DNA from: an uncultured Oscillospiraceae bacterium
GTDB lineage: Bacteria > Bacillota > Clostridia > Oscillospirales > Oscillospiraceae
Direction: 5' to 3'
Assembly (NCBI GenBank): GCA_949841465.1
Contig: CATKZW010000029.1
Location: 1 to 41,929 of the forward strand
Length of the DNA: 41,929 bases
In this document: in pieces, positions 31,260 through 39,195 of the stretch
Numbering within the stretch: position 1 is the stretch's first letter
How the letters are laid out: each line of letters begins with the position of its first letter
Program-made: the position numbers and the translations under genes
The notes under the pieces: model-generated
The model's database searches: none
What the model was told of the DNA's origin: nothing
The model's input: the letters and a program-made list of their open reading frames with translations, nothing else

Positions 31260-32540
31260 TTATGTCTGTGATTCCTCCGGCGCGATGATCGACAGGGCGC
31301 ACCGCGCCTCCACGAACCAGTCCCGCAGCAGCGCCTCGCCGTGGCCCCGCTCGATGCTCTGGAACACCTGGGGGAAGCTGAGATAGTCCTCCCCGTCGAA
31401 GTGGGCCTCGGCCAGCTCGATGCAGGTGTCCTCCAGGGAGTTGAGCCGGCGCACCATGGCGCCGTAGGCCGCCTTTTTCAGCCGGTCCCACAGCTCTTGA
31501 TCGATGCCCTCCGCGGCCAGCCGGGCCGCCTCCTTCAATACCTCGTCCCGCACCCGCTCCGGGTCCCGGCTCTCCCCCTCCGCCACCAGAAAGGCACAGC
31601 CCGGCCCGTCGCTGTAGAAGCTGCCGAAGGAGCTGTTGAGCAGCCCCTGCTCGTACAGCCGGTTGTACAGCGGCGCGGAGGTGCTGAACAGCACGTCGCA
31701 CACCAGCTCCCCCAGCAGCCGCTGGCGCAGGCCCTCCCCCCTGGCCGCCGGGGTCCCCTTGATACCCAGGGTGAACAGCGGGATGGACACAGGCATGGTC
31801 CGGCGGGTGAGCTTCTCCCCCACCTCGGGCCGCTCCGGGCGGCCGTGGTCGGTCTCCGCCGCCGTGGTGTGCTCCGCGGTGAGCACCTCTTGGGCGATAT
31901 CCGCCACCCGCTGGGGGTCGATGTTCCCCGCCGCGCACAGCACCATGTTCCCCGGACGGTAAAACGCCCCATGACACTGGTAGAGGGTGTCCGCCGTGAT
32001 GTGGGAGATGGACTCCACCGTCCCCGCCACCCGGCCCCGAACGGGGTGGTTCACATACATGGCCTCCAGCAGGCGGTAGTACGCCTCGTCATTGGGGTCG
32101 TCCTCCCCCATGCGGATTTCCTGGGCAATAATGCCCTGCTCCTTGTCCACACTCTCCTGGGTGAACCAGGGCACGGACACAAAGGACAGCAGGGTGCGCA
32201 GGTTGTCCTCAAAGCCCTGCACGCCGTCAAAAAAGTAGCCGGTCATGGAGGAGGAGGTGAAAGCGTTGGGGTCTACGCCGTTGGCGGCCATGCGCTGGAG
32301 GGCGTTTCCGTCCTCCGTATCGAAGGTCTTATGCTCCAGGAAGTGGGCCACGCCCGCCGGAGTGTCCAGCCACTCGCCGTCCTCCCCCCGGAAGCGCAGG
32401 TCCATGCCGCCGTAGCGGGTGGCGAAAAAGGCGAACTGCTTGCTGTATGACCGCCGCACATCCACATAGATGTTCAGCCCGTTGGGCAGGACGCAGTGAT
32501 AGACGGTCTGGCCCAGGGCGGTGTATTCCAGTTTATCCAT
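31260..32540 (-). CDS. M16-family zinc peptidase (YmfH-like)
   Basis: A 426-residue peptidase with the inverted zinc motif HFLEH (in VAHFLEHKTF, about residues 66-70) and downstream Glu in the EQGIIAQEIRM region, so the active site is complete. The protein has the two-domain M16B architecture, with a second domain having FYSDGPGCAFLVAEGE. It starts 4 bases after the stop of a second M16 gene lacking the zinc motif; the AAGGAGGG site is inside that gene. Such pairs act as catalytic plus non-catalytic partners. Substrates in Firmicutes are poorly known. Confidence 0.92.
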   Translation of the reverse strand: MDKLEYTALGQTVYHCVLPNGLNIYVDVRRSYSKQFAFFATRYGGMDLRFRGEDGEWLDTPAGVAHFLEHKTFDTEDGNALQRMAANGVDPNAFTSSSMTGYFFDGVQGFEDNLRTLLSFVSVPWFTQESVDKEQGIIAQEIRMGEDDPNDEAYYRLLEAMYVNHPVRGRVAGTVESISHITADTLYQCHGAFYRPGNMVLCAAGNIDPQRVADIAQEVLTAEHTTAAETDHGRPERPEVGEKLTRRTMPVSIPLFTLGIKGTPAARGEGLRQRLLGELVCDVLFSTSAPLYNRLYEQGLLNSSFGSFYSDGPGCAFLVAEGESRDPERVRDEVLKEAARLAAEGIDQELWDRLKKAAYGAMVRRLNSLEDTCIELAEAHFDGEDYLSFPQVFQSIERGHGEALLRDWFVEARCALSIIAPEESQT

Positions 32541-32544
32541 GGCG

Positions 32545-33822
32545 TCAGCCCTCCTTTCCCGTCAGGCGGTAGACGGTGTCCAGCTTCAGCTTTTGGGCCG
32601 TCTCCACCACTTGGTCCGCCTTTACCAGCTCCACCGCCCGGATCAGGTCCTCCCCCTCCTGCTCGGAGTGGAACAGCAGGCGGGAGAGCTGGTCGTCCTC
32701 CAGCAGGCCCTGGCTGTCCAGACGGCCCCGGAGGTTATTGGCCGTGGTTCGAGCGGCGGCGGTGAGCTCGTCGGAGGTGAAGTCCCCCCGCCGCACCGCC
32801 TCCAGCTGGGCCAGAATGGCCTCCTGGGCCCGGTCGAACTGGGAGAACTCCACCCCGGAGGACACCACCATCAGCCCCTTGACCTTGTCCAGCATGGACG
32901 AGGCGTAGTAGCACAGGCTCATCTTCTCCCGCACGTTGACGAACAGCTTGGAGTTGGCGCTGCCGCCGTACAGGGCGTTGCACACCAGCAGGGCGGGGAA
33001 GTCCCCGCTGCCCATGGTGATCCCGCCGGTGCGAAAGCCTATGGCCAGCTTGCCCTGGGTCACATCCATGGAGTCGGCCACCCTGCGCACGGGGCCTCTG
33101 GGCTCCGCCTCCACCCGGCAGTCCACCGGGGCCGCCCGCCCCGTCAGCAGCGGGGCAAAGGAACGCCGGACCGCGTCCTCCACCCGCTCCGGGGCAGCTC
33201 CGCCGCCGTAGTAGAAGGTCACCTTGGCCTCAGACAGCAGGGACCGGTAGGCCGCCCAGAGCCGGTCCGGCGTCATGGCCCGGGCCTCGTCCGCGTCCCC
33301 CAGCTTGTCCACCGCGTAGGCCTCCCCGGCGCACATCTCCTGGATCAGCCGGAAGATGGCCCAGCTGCGCTTGTCGTTTATCCGGGCCTGGATGCGGTCG
33401 GCCAGGTTGGCACCCTCCGACTCCACATAGTCCCGGCGGAACATGCCGTTCTGGACGGCCGGGTTCAGCAGGGCCTCCCCCATGAGGGCGGCGGCGGGCT
33501 CCAGCACCGCCGAGCCGTCCAGGGCGTAGCGGTCGTCGATGAAGCCGCACAGCACGCTGACGCACTGGCTCTCCCCCCGCTGGCGCACCCCCGTGCTCAG
33601 GGAAGCGCCGTACAGCGCGTCCGCCGCCGAGGACAGCTTCTCCATGTCCGGATAGCGGCCGCTGCCCCGGTAGAGCACCTCCGGGATCAGGGCCCCGGCT
33701 GTGGCGGTGCCCGCGCCGAGCGGGACGGTGAGCGTCACCGACAGCAGGCCGGTCTTAAATTTATCTGTCTGCGTCACGGCCAGCTCCACGCCGTCGGCCA
33801 GCCGTTTCCAATGCTGCTGCAT
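32545..33822 (-). CDS. M16-family non-catalytic partner (YmfF-like)
   Basis: A 425-residue M16 homologue. Where the zinc motif should be, the sequence reads GALIPEVLYRGSGRYPD, with no HxxEH, so it is predicted to be non-catalytic. The second domain (VDVTQGK-like strand, GGSANSKLFVNVREKMSLCYY) is typical and carries the conserved R/Y substrate-binding pair region, here REKMSLCYY. ATG at 33822 follows AGGAGG at 6 bases; an ATG at 33837 is within the site. It is the first gene of the operon with ymfH, lgt and folD. Confidence 0.9.
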   Translation of the reverse strand: MQQHWKRLADGVELAVTQTDKFKTGLLSVTLTVPLGAGTATAGALIPEVLYRGSGRYPDMEKLSSAADALYGASLSTGVRQRGESQCVSVLCGFIDDRYALDGSAVLEPAAALMGEALLNPAVQNGMFRRDYVESEGANLADRIQARINDKRSWAIFRLIQEMCAGEAYAVDKLGDADEARAMTPDRLWAAYRSLLSEAKVTFYYGGGAAPERVEDAVRRSFAPLLTGRAAPVDCRVEAEPRGPVRRVADSMDVTQGKLAIGFRTGGITMGSGDFPALLVCNALYGGSANSKLFVNVREKMSLCYYASSMLDKVKGLMVVSSGVEFSQFDRAQEAILAQLEAVRRGDFTSDELTAAARTTANNLRGRLDSQGLLEDDQLSRLLFHSEQEGEDLIRAVELVKADQVVETAQKLKLDTVYRLTGKEG

Positions 33823-33862
33823 AGCGTTCCTCCTCATCAGTACAAATTTGCTCTGAATCAGT

Positions 33863-33891
33863 ATTATACATCATAGTCCGCTGTTTGACAC
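33863..33891 (-). promoter_or_regulatory. Promoter of the ymfF-ymfH-lgt-folD operon
   Basis: On the minus strand a perfect -10 TATAAT (33863-33868), a 17-base spacer and a weak -35 GTGTCA (33886-33891). Confidence 0.6.
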
Positions 33892-33900
33892 CTGTTATTT

Positions 33901-33959
33901 TGCCCGGAATGGTAAATTTTTTGGAAGCGGCCCAAAGATGGGCGGTTCCGGGCATTTTT
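33901..33959 (+). terminator. Hairpin with T-run between two divergent promoters
   Basis: TGCCCGGAA (33901-33909) pairs with TTCCGGGCA (33946-33954), followed by five T; an inner GCCC/GGGC stem lies in the loop. No plus-strand gene lies upstream, so its use is unclear; it may stop antisense transcription. Confidence 0.4.
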
Positions 33960-33963
33960 CTCC

Positions 33964-33992
33964 TTGACTTCTTGGGAGGTCTGTGGTATAGT
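33964..33992 (+). promoter_or_regulatory. Promoter of ylxM-ffh
   Basis: -35 TTGACT (33964-33969), a 17-base spacer and TGG-extended -10 TATAGT (33987-33992). A small hairpin TGTAAAG/CTTTACA lies in the leader just after it. Confidence 0.8.
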
Positions 33993-34048
33993 TATGGCAT
34001 TGTAAAGCTCATCAACTTTACATAGTATCTAGTAGAGGCGGGGTTCCC

Positions 34049-34420
34049 ATGAAAAATCAGGCATACCGCATGGCCATGCTGTTTGATTTTTACGGCGATC
34101 TGCTTACGGAGCGCCAGCGGGAATTCTATGACCTCTACTATAATGAGGACCTCTCCCTGGCCGAGATTGCGGAGAATTACGGCATCTCCCGCCAGGGCGT
34201 GCGGGACGTGATCGTCCGGGCCGAGGCGGCCATGACGGAAATTGAGGACAAGACCCACATCATCCGCCGCTTCCAGCAGTCCCAAGCGGCCATCGCCGCC
34301 ATCAACGCCGCCGCCGACCGGCTGCTCCAGTCCATCGACCGGCGCAGCTACAGCGACGAAATGCTGGACGAGATCGCCCGCACCATCAAGGAAAACGCGG
34401 CCAAACTGGAGCAGGAGTAA
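34049..34420 (+). CDS. ylxM: YlxM-family helix-turn-helix protein (UPF0122)
   Basis: A 123-residue protein of the YlxM/p13 family, always next to ffh in Firmicutes and thought to assist the signal recognition particle. It has a sigma-70 region-4-like HTH: LLTERQREFYDLYYNEDLSL and EIAENYGISRQGVRDVI, then a C-terminal helix. It ends 5 bases before ffh. Confidence 0.95.
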   Translation: MKNQAYRMAMLFDFYGDLLTERQREFYDLYYNEDLSLAEIAENYGISRQGVRDVIVRAEAAMTEIEDKTHIIRRFQQSQAAIAAINAAADRLLQSIDRRSYSDEMLDEIARTIKENAAKLEQE

Positions 34421-34425
34421 CTGTT

Positions 34426-35766
34426 ATGGCATTTGAAAGTCTCACCGATAAGCTGTCCGCCGTCTTTAAGCGCCTGAGGGGCAAGGGCCGCCTGTCCGAA
34501 GCCGACGTGAAGGAGGCCATGAAGGAGATCAAGATGGCCCTCCTGGAGGCGGACGTCAACTTCAAAGTGGTCAAGAGCTTTGTGGCCTCGGTCACCGAAC
34601 GGGCCGTGGGCCAGGACGTGATGGAGTCCCTCACCCCCGCCCAGATGATTGTCAAAATCGTCAATGAGGAGCTCACCGCCCTCATGGGGGGCGGCGACAG
34701 CAAGCTGGCCATCTCCTCCGCGCCGCCCACCGTGGTGATGCTGGTGGGCCTTCAGGGCGCGGGCAAGACCACCAACGGCGCCAAGCTGGCCGGGCTGATG
34801 AAAAAGCAGGGCAAGCGCCCCCTTCTGGCCGCCTGCGACGTGTACCGCCCCGCCGCCATCAAGCAGCTGGAGGTGGTGGGCGAGCAGCTGGGGATTCCGG
34901 TGTTCCAGATGGGCCAGATCGACCCGGTGGACATCGCCAAGGCCGCCGTGGAGCACGCCAAGCGCCACGGCAGCGACATGGTGTTTCTGGACACCGCCGG
35001 CCGGCTCCACGTGGACGAGGCGCTGATGGACGAGCTGCGGCGGGTCAAAGAGGCGGTGAATCCCACCGAGATCCTGCTGGTGGTGGACGCCATGATCGGC
35101 CAGGACGCGGTCACCGCCGCCAAGGCCTTTGACGACGTGCTGGACATCGACGGCGTCATGCTCACCAAGCTGGACGGCGACGCCCGGGGCGGCGCGGCCC
35201 TGTCCATCCGGGCGGTCACCGGCAAGCCCATCAAATTCGCGGGCACTGGGGAAAAGCTGGACGCGGTGGAGGTGTTCCACCCCGACCGCATGGCCAGCCG
35301 GATTTTAGGCATGGGCGACGTGCTCTCCCTCATCGAGAAGGCGGAGCAGAACCTGGACGCCAAAAAGGCCGCCGAGCAGATGGAGCGGCTGCGCAAGAAC
35401 AAATTCACCTTGGCCGATTTCTACGACCAGCTCATCCAGCTCAAAAGCATGGGCTCCATGGAGGATATCATGGGGATGATGCCCGGCATGGGCGGCAAAA
35501 AGCTGGACCTGTCGGTGGACGAGGGCAATCTCAAGCGCATTGAGGCCATCATCCAGTCCATGACCCCCTACGAGCGCGAAAACCCCGGCGTGCTCAACTC
35601 CAGCCGCAAAAAGCGCATCGCCGCCGGCTCCGGCACCCAGGTGGTGGACGTAAACCGCCTGCTCAAGCAGTTCGACATGATCCAGCAGCTCACCCGGCAG
35701 TTCGCCAACCCCAAGAAGGCCAAGGGGCTGTTCGGAAGGTTCAAGGGTATGGGCATGCCATTCTGA
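34426..35766 (+). CDS. ffh: Signal recognition particle protein Ffh (SRP54)
   Basis: A 446-residue GTPase that binds signal sequences and 4.5S/6S SRP RNA and docks with FtsY. Domains: N helical bundle (1-90), G domain with GLQGAGKTTNGAKLA (about 107), DTAGRLHVDEALM and TKLDGDARGGAAL, and a Met-rich M domain (about 300-446) with GMMPGMGGKK and a basic tail. Full length, all G motifs intact. It is the second gene of the ylxM operon. Confidence 0.98.
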   Translation: MAFESLTDKLSAVFKRLRGKGRLSEADVKEAMKEIKMALLEADVNFKVVKSFVASVTERAVGQDVMESLTPAQMIVKIVNEELTALMGGGDSKLAISSAPPTVVMLVGLQGAGKTTNGAKLAGLMKKQGKRPLLAACDVYRPAAIKQLEVVGEQLGIPVFQMGQIDPVDIAKAAVEHAKRHGSDMVFLDTAGRLHVDEALMDELRRVKEAVNPTEILLVVDAMIGQDAVTAAKAFDDVLDIDGVMLTKLDGDARGGAALSIRAVTGKPIKFAGTGEKLDAVEVFHPDRMASRILGMGDVLSLIEKAEQNLDAKKAAEQMERLRKNKFTLADFYDQLIQLKSMGSMEDIMGMMPGMGGKKLDLSVDEGNLKRIEAIIQSMTPYERENPGVLNSSRKKRIAAGSGTQVVDVNRLLKQFDMIQQLTRQFANPKKAKGLFGRFKGMGMPF

Positions 35767-35803
35767 GATAGATTTGAGCATTTAGCTAAAAGCTTCTTTT
35801 TTC

Positions 35804-35837
35804 GCCTCTTTTTTTCTTTTCAAAGAAAGAAGGAGGC
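35804..35837 (+). repeat. Long purine/pyrimidine hairpin between ffh and rpsP
   Basis: A 16-base pyrimidine arm (35804-35819) pairs with a purine arm (35822-35837) with two G-U pairs and a 2-base loop. No U-run follows, so it is not a typical terminator; it may mark processing or protect the ffh message end. Confidence 0.55.
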
Positions 35838-35914
35838 CGCCGAAGGCATGTTGGTTCTGTCCCTTTCAGGGCATTTACCATAAACGAACAAATCACTTTG
35901 GAGGTGAATATCCG

Positions 35915-36151
35915 ATGGTTAAGATCAGACTGCGCCGCATGGGCGCTAAGAAGGCCCCCTTCTACCGCGTTGTGGTCGCCGACTCCCGCTATCCCCGGGA
36001 CGGCCGCTTCATCGAGGAGATCGGTACCTATGACCCCCGGCAGAATCCCGCCGCTGTCAACATCGACACCGACCGGGCCCAGGCCTGGATCAAAGCCGGC
36101 GCTCAGCCCACCGACACGGTGCGCGACCTGCTGAAAAAGGCTGGCCTGTAA
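35915..36151 (+). CDS. rpsP: 30S ribosomal protein S16
   Basis: A 78-residue ribosomal protein. [20 protein letters not shown] and [14 protein letters not shown] are diagnostic. GGAGGTG lies about 8 bases upstream of ATG. It is followed by khpA after 18 bases. Confidence 0.98.
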   Translation: MVKIRLRRMGAKKAPFYRVVVADSRYPRDGRFIEEIGTYDPRQNPAAVNIDTDRAQAWIKAGAQPTDTVRDLLKKAGL

Positions 36152-36169
36152 TTTCAATCAGGAGGCCAC

Positions 36170-36400
36170 ATGAAGGAATTGCTCACTTATATCGCCCGCA
36201 GCCTGGTGGACGATCCCGACGCGGTGTCCGTCTCCGAATATGAGACGCCCGCCGAGACGGTGCTGGAGCTCCGGGTCGCCCCCGGTGATATGGGCAAGGT
36301 GATCGGCCGCCAGGGCCGCATCGCTAAGGAGATCCGGGCGCTGATGCGTTCGGTGGCCCAGCGTCAGGGCAAAAAGCTCTCGGTCGACATCGTTGACTGA
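36170..36400 (+). CDS. khpA: KH-domain RNA-binding protein KhpA (YlqC)
   Basis: A 76-residue single KH domain with the RNA-binding GxxG loop in VIGRQGRIAKEI. In Firmicutes KhpA pairs with KhpB/Jag and influences sRNA stability and cell division. Gene position between rpsP and rimM is conserved in the phylum. A terminator-like hairpin follows directly. Confidence 0.96.
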   Translation: MKELLTYIARSLVDDPDAVSVSEYETPAETVLELRVAPGDMGKVIGRQGRIAKEIRALMRSVAQRQGKKLSVDIVD

Positions 36401-36409
36401 ACTGTGGAA

Positions 36410-36439
36410 CAGGCGGGGCGCGGCCCCGCTTGTTTTTTT
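36410..36439 (+). terminator. Intrinsic terminator between khpA and rimM
   Basis: CAGGCGGGGC (36410-36419) pairs with GCCCCGCTTG (36423-36432), one G-U pair, loop GCG, followed directly by seven T (36433-36439). The T-run ends at the rimM ribosome binding site, so it sits in mid-operon. Confidence 0.85.
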
Positions 36440-36451
36440 GGAGGAATCTTG

Positions 36452-36934
36452 ATGAACGAATATCTCGACTGCGGCCAGATCGTCAACACCCACGGCGTCC
36501 ACGGCGAGGTGCGCATTGTCCCCTGGGCGGACAGCCCGGAGTTTTTGTGCCGGTTCTCCACCCTCTACGTGGACGGAAAGCCCGTCCCCGTGGTCTCCAG
36601 CCGGGTGCACAAGGGCAGCGTCATCGCCCGGCTTCAAGGAGTGGACACGGTGGAGTCCGCTATGGTCCTCAAGGGCAAAACCGTCCAGATCCGCCGCGCC
36701 GACGCCAGCCTGCCTGAGGGCTCCTTCTTCCTGGCGGACATCATCGGCCTGGACGTGGTGGATGAGGCCGGGCAGAAGCTGGGCACCTTGACGGAGGTGC
36801 TCTCCCCCTCCGTCCAGCAGATTTACGTGGTGCAGGGGGAGCGGGAGATCCTGATCCCCGCCGTGCCGGAGTTCATCCTGGAGGTCAACATTGAGGCGGG
36901 CTATGTCAGGGTGCGGCTCATTGAGGGGTTGTAG
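36452..36934 (+). CDS. rimM: 16S rRNA processing protein RimM
   Basis: A 160-residue protein for 30S maturation. N-terminal RimM domain with GQIVNTHGVHGEVRI, then a PRC-barrel with LADIIGLDVVDEAGQKLG and ILIPAVPEFI. GGAGG lies 7 bases before ATG at 36452, immediately after the terminator T-run; an earlier in-frame start at 36404 would run through the hairpin and is rejected. trmD starts 3 bases after its stop. Confidence 0.97.
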   Translation: MNEYLDCGQIVNTHGVHGEVRIVPWADSPEFLCRFSTLYVDGKPVPVVSSRVHKGSVIARLQGVDTVESAMVLKGKTVQIRRADASLPEGSFFLADIIGLDVVDEAGQKLGTLTEVLSPSVQQIYVVQGEREILIPAVPEFILEVNIEAGYVRVRLIEGL

Positions 36935-36936
36935 CC

Positions 36937-38244
36937 ATGTACCACATCGACATCATGACATTGTTCCCCGACACGGTGGGCGACGTGCTGTCCGAGTCCA
37001 TCCTGGGCCGGGCCCAGGAGCGGGACATTCTGCGCATCGACACCCATCAGATCCGGGACTACACCGTGAATAAGCAGAAGCAGGTGGACGACTATCCCTA
37101 TGGCGGGGGGCGGGGGGCAGTGCTCCAGGCCGACCCGCTGTACCGGTGCTGGGAGCACATCTGCGCCCGGTATGACAAACGCCCCCACACCATCTTCCTC
37201 TCCCCCTGCGGCAAGACCTTCACCCAGGCGGACGCCAAGCGGCTGGCCTGGGAGCAGGACCACCTGATCCTGGTATGCGGCCACTACGAGGGCGTTGACC
37301 AGCGGTTCATCGACGAGTGCGTGGATGAGGAGATCTCGCTGGGGGACTTTGTGCTCACCGGCGGGGAGATCGCGGCCATGGCGGTGGCGGACGCGGTGTG
37401 CCGCCTGGTGCCCGGGGTGCTGTCCGACGCCGAGTGCTTCGAAAACGAGAGCCACTGGGACGGCCTGCTGGAATACCCCCAATACTCCCGCCCCGCTGTG
37501 TGGCACGGCCGGGAAATTCCGGAGGTGCTGTCCACCGGCGACCACGCCAAAATTGAGCGCTGGCGGCGCAAGCAGTCAATTCTGCGCACCCGGCAGCGGC
37601 GGCCCGACCTGTTTGAAAAGCTGGACCTGTCCTCCAAGGCGGACCAGAAGCTGCTGGCGGAGCTGGAGCGGGAGCTGAGCCGTCCTCCCCTCCCCCAGCC
37701 GGTGGAGTGCCGCCTGGCACAAGAGCTGGACCTGGATGATATGGAGGTCATTTTGGAGCAGGCTAAGGCCCTTCTGGTCCCCATCGGCCAGTGGAACGCG
37801 GATTACCCCGCACGGGAGGACTTTCTGGCCGATATGGCCCGGGGGGAGTGCTATGTGCTCACCTGCGGCGGCCGGGTGGGCGGTTTTTTCACCCTCAGCG
37901 CCCGACCCGAGGAGGGGTACGCCGCCATCACCGACGGAAAGTGGTCGGCGGACGAGCCCTATGCCGTCATCCACCGCTGCGCAATCGCTTCGCAGTGGCG
38001 GGGCTCCGGGCTGGCGGACCGCATGATCGGCGCGTGCGAGGAGCTGGCGTCAGGCTTGGGCATCGGCTGGCTCCGGGTGGATACCCACAAGAAGAACAAG
38101 GCCATGCAGGGGCTGATCCGGCGGCACGGCTTCCAGTACCGGGGCAATGTGCTGGTGGACGCTCCCCCAGGAAGCGACTGCCGCCGGGCTGCCTACGAAA
38201 AACGGCTGAGACACCCTCTGCCAAATGTCAAAAAGAATTTCTGA
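36937..38244 (+). CDS. trmD: tRNA (guanine37-N1)-methyltransferase TrmD fused to a GNAT acetyltransferase domain
   Basis: A 435-residue fusion. Residues 1 to about 245 are TrmD: SAM-knot motifs YGGGRG (55-60) and GHYEGVDQR (115-123), catalytic Asp/Glu loop with ISLGDFVLTGGE, and SRPAVWHGREIPEVLSTGDH. Residues about 255-430 are a GNAT fold with acetyl-CoA loop QWRGSGLA (353-360) and ARGECYVLTCGGRVGGFF. TrmD makes m1G37, which prevents +1 frameshifting; the GNAT target is unknown. Normal TrmD is about 240-250 residues. No stop or ribosome binding site separates the parts. rplS, usual after trmD, is absent. Confidence 0.95.
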   Translation: MYHIDIMTLFPDTVGDVLSESILGRAQERDILRIDTHQIRDYTVNKQKQVDDYPYGGGRGAVLQADPLYRCWEHICARYDKRPHTIFLSPCGKTFTQADAKRLAWEQDHLILVCGHYEGVDQRFIDECVDEEISLGDFVLTGGEIAAMAVADAVCRLVPGVLSDAECFENESHWDGLLEYPQYSRPAVWHGREIPEVLSTGDHAKIERWRRKQSILRTRQRRPDLFEKLDLSSKADQKLLAELERELSRPPLPQPVECRLAQELDLDDMEVILEQAKALLVPIGQWNADYPAREDFLADMARGECYVLTCGGRVGGFFTLSARPEEGYAAITDGKWSADEPYAVIHRCAIASQWRGSGLADRMIGACEELASGLGIGWLRVDTHKKNKAMQGLIRRHGFQYRGNVLVDAPPGSDCRRAAYEKRLRHPLPNVKKNF

Positions 38245-38260
38245 GAATGCCCTCGTTCCC

Positions 38261-38288
38261 TTGACAATCCCTATGGGCATGATATAAT
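38261..38288 (+). promoter_or_regulatory. Promoter of degV-ksgA
   Basis: Perfect -35 TTGACA (38261-38266), a 16-base spacer and perfect -10 TATAAT (38283-38288). Confidence 0.88.
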
Positions 38289-38322
38289 CTGATTTGTATT
38301 ATTAGATAAGGGGATTGCTTTT

Positions 38323-39159
38323 ATGAGTTTTTCCATCATTGTTGACAGCTGCTGCGACCTGACCCCCGAAATGCGGGCCGACCCGGTGTTCCGCTCCATC
38401 CCCTTGACCATCCGCGTGGGCGGCCGGGACTTCGTGGACGACCAGAGTCTGGACACCAGCCTGCTCATCTATGCCATGGACCAGAGCCCTGACGCCTCGT
38501 CCTCCTCCTGCCCTGCCCCCGGCGACTATCTGGAGGCCTACCGCCAGGCCGAGGGGGACATTTATGTGGTCACCCTGTCCGCCCTGCTCAGCGGCTCCCA
38601 CAACAGCGCCTGGCAGGCCCGGCAGATGTTCCTGGAGGAACAGCCCGACCGGAACATCCGCGTGTTCAACTCCTGCTCCGCCTCCGCGGGGGAGGTGCTG
38701 CTGGCCCAGAAGGTGGACCGGCTGGCCAAGTCCGGGCTCCCCTTCGACCAGGTGGTGGCCCTGGCGGAGCAGGCCGTCGCCGATACCAACACCCTGTTTG
38801 TGCTGGAAAATCTGGACAATCTGCGGAAAAACGGCCGTCTGACCCGGGTACAGGCCATGCTCACCGGCGCGCTGCGCATCAAGCTCATCATGGGCTCCAC
38901 CCCTGAGGGGGAAATCTGCAAGCACGGGCAGGCCCTGTCCATCAAGCAGGCGCTGGCCAAGATCGTAGACATCATGGCGGCGGATGAAAAGCACATCGGC
39001 AAGATTCTCTATATCGCCCAATGCCTGTGCCCCGACCGGGCCCAGCAGCTGTGGGAGCTGGCCCGGAAGAGCTGCCGGTTTTCCGACGTGGTCATCACAG
39101 CTACCCGGGGGATCAGCTCCTATTACGCCAACAGCGGCGGCGTGGTCGTGGCCTATTAA
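38323..39159 (+). CDS. DegV-family fatty-acid-binding protein
   Basis: A 278-residue protein with N-terminal SIIVDSCCDL, central VVTLSALLSGSHNSAWQA and VFNSCSASAGEVLLA, and a C-terminal GGVVVAY. DegV/FakB proteins bind a fatty acid and present it to FakA kinase for phosphorylation; no fakA is nearby. It has a strong promoter and AAGGGGA before ATG. Ligand not determined. Confidence 0.93.
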   Translation: MSFSIIVDSCCDLTPEMRADPVFRSIPLTIRVGGRDFVDDQSLDTSLLIYAMDQSPDASSSSCPAPGDYLEAYRQAEGDIYVVTLSALLSGSHNSAWQARQMFLEEQPDRNIRVFNSCSASAGEVLLAQKVDRLAKSGLPFDQVVALAEQAVADTNTLFVLENLDNLRKNGRLTRVQAMLTGALRIKLIMGSTPEGEICKHGQALSIKQALAKIVDIMAADEKHIGKILYIAQCLCPDRAQQLWELARKSCRFSDVVITATRGISSYYANSGGVVVAY

Positions 39160-39195
39160 GGGAACGCCTCCGGGCGGATATGCGAGGTTTTGTCC

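Noticed and set aside
32521..33876. Plus-strand frame opposite the first M16 gene
   Set aside because: Antisense shadow with His/Gln/Gly-rich composition.
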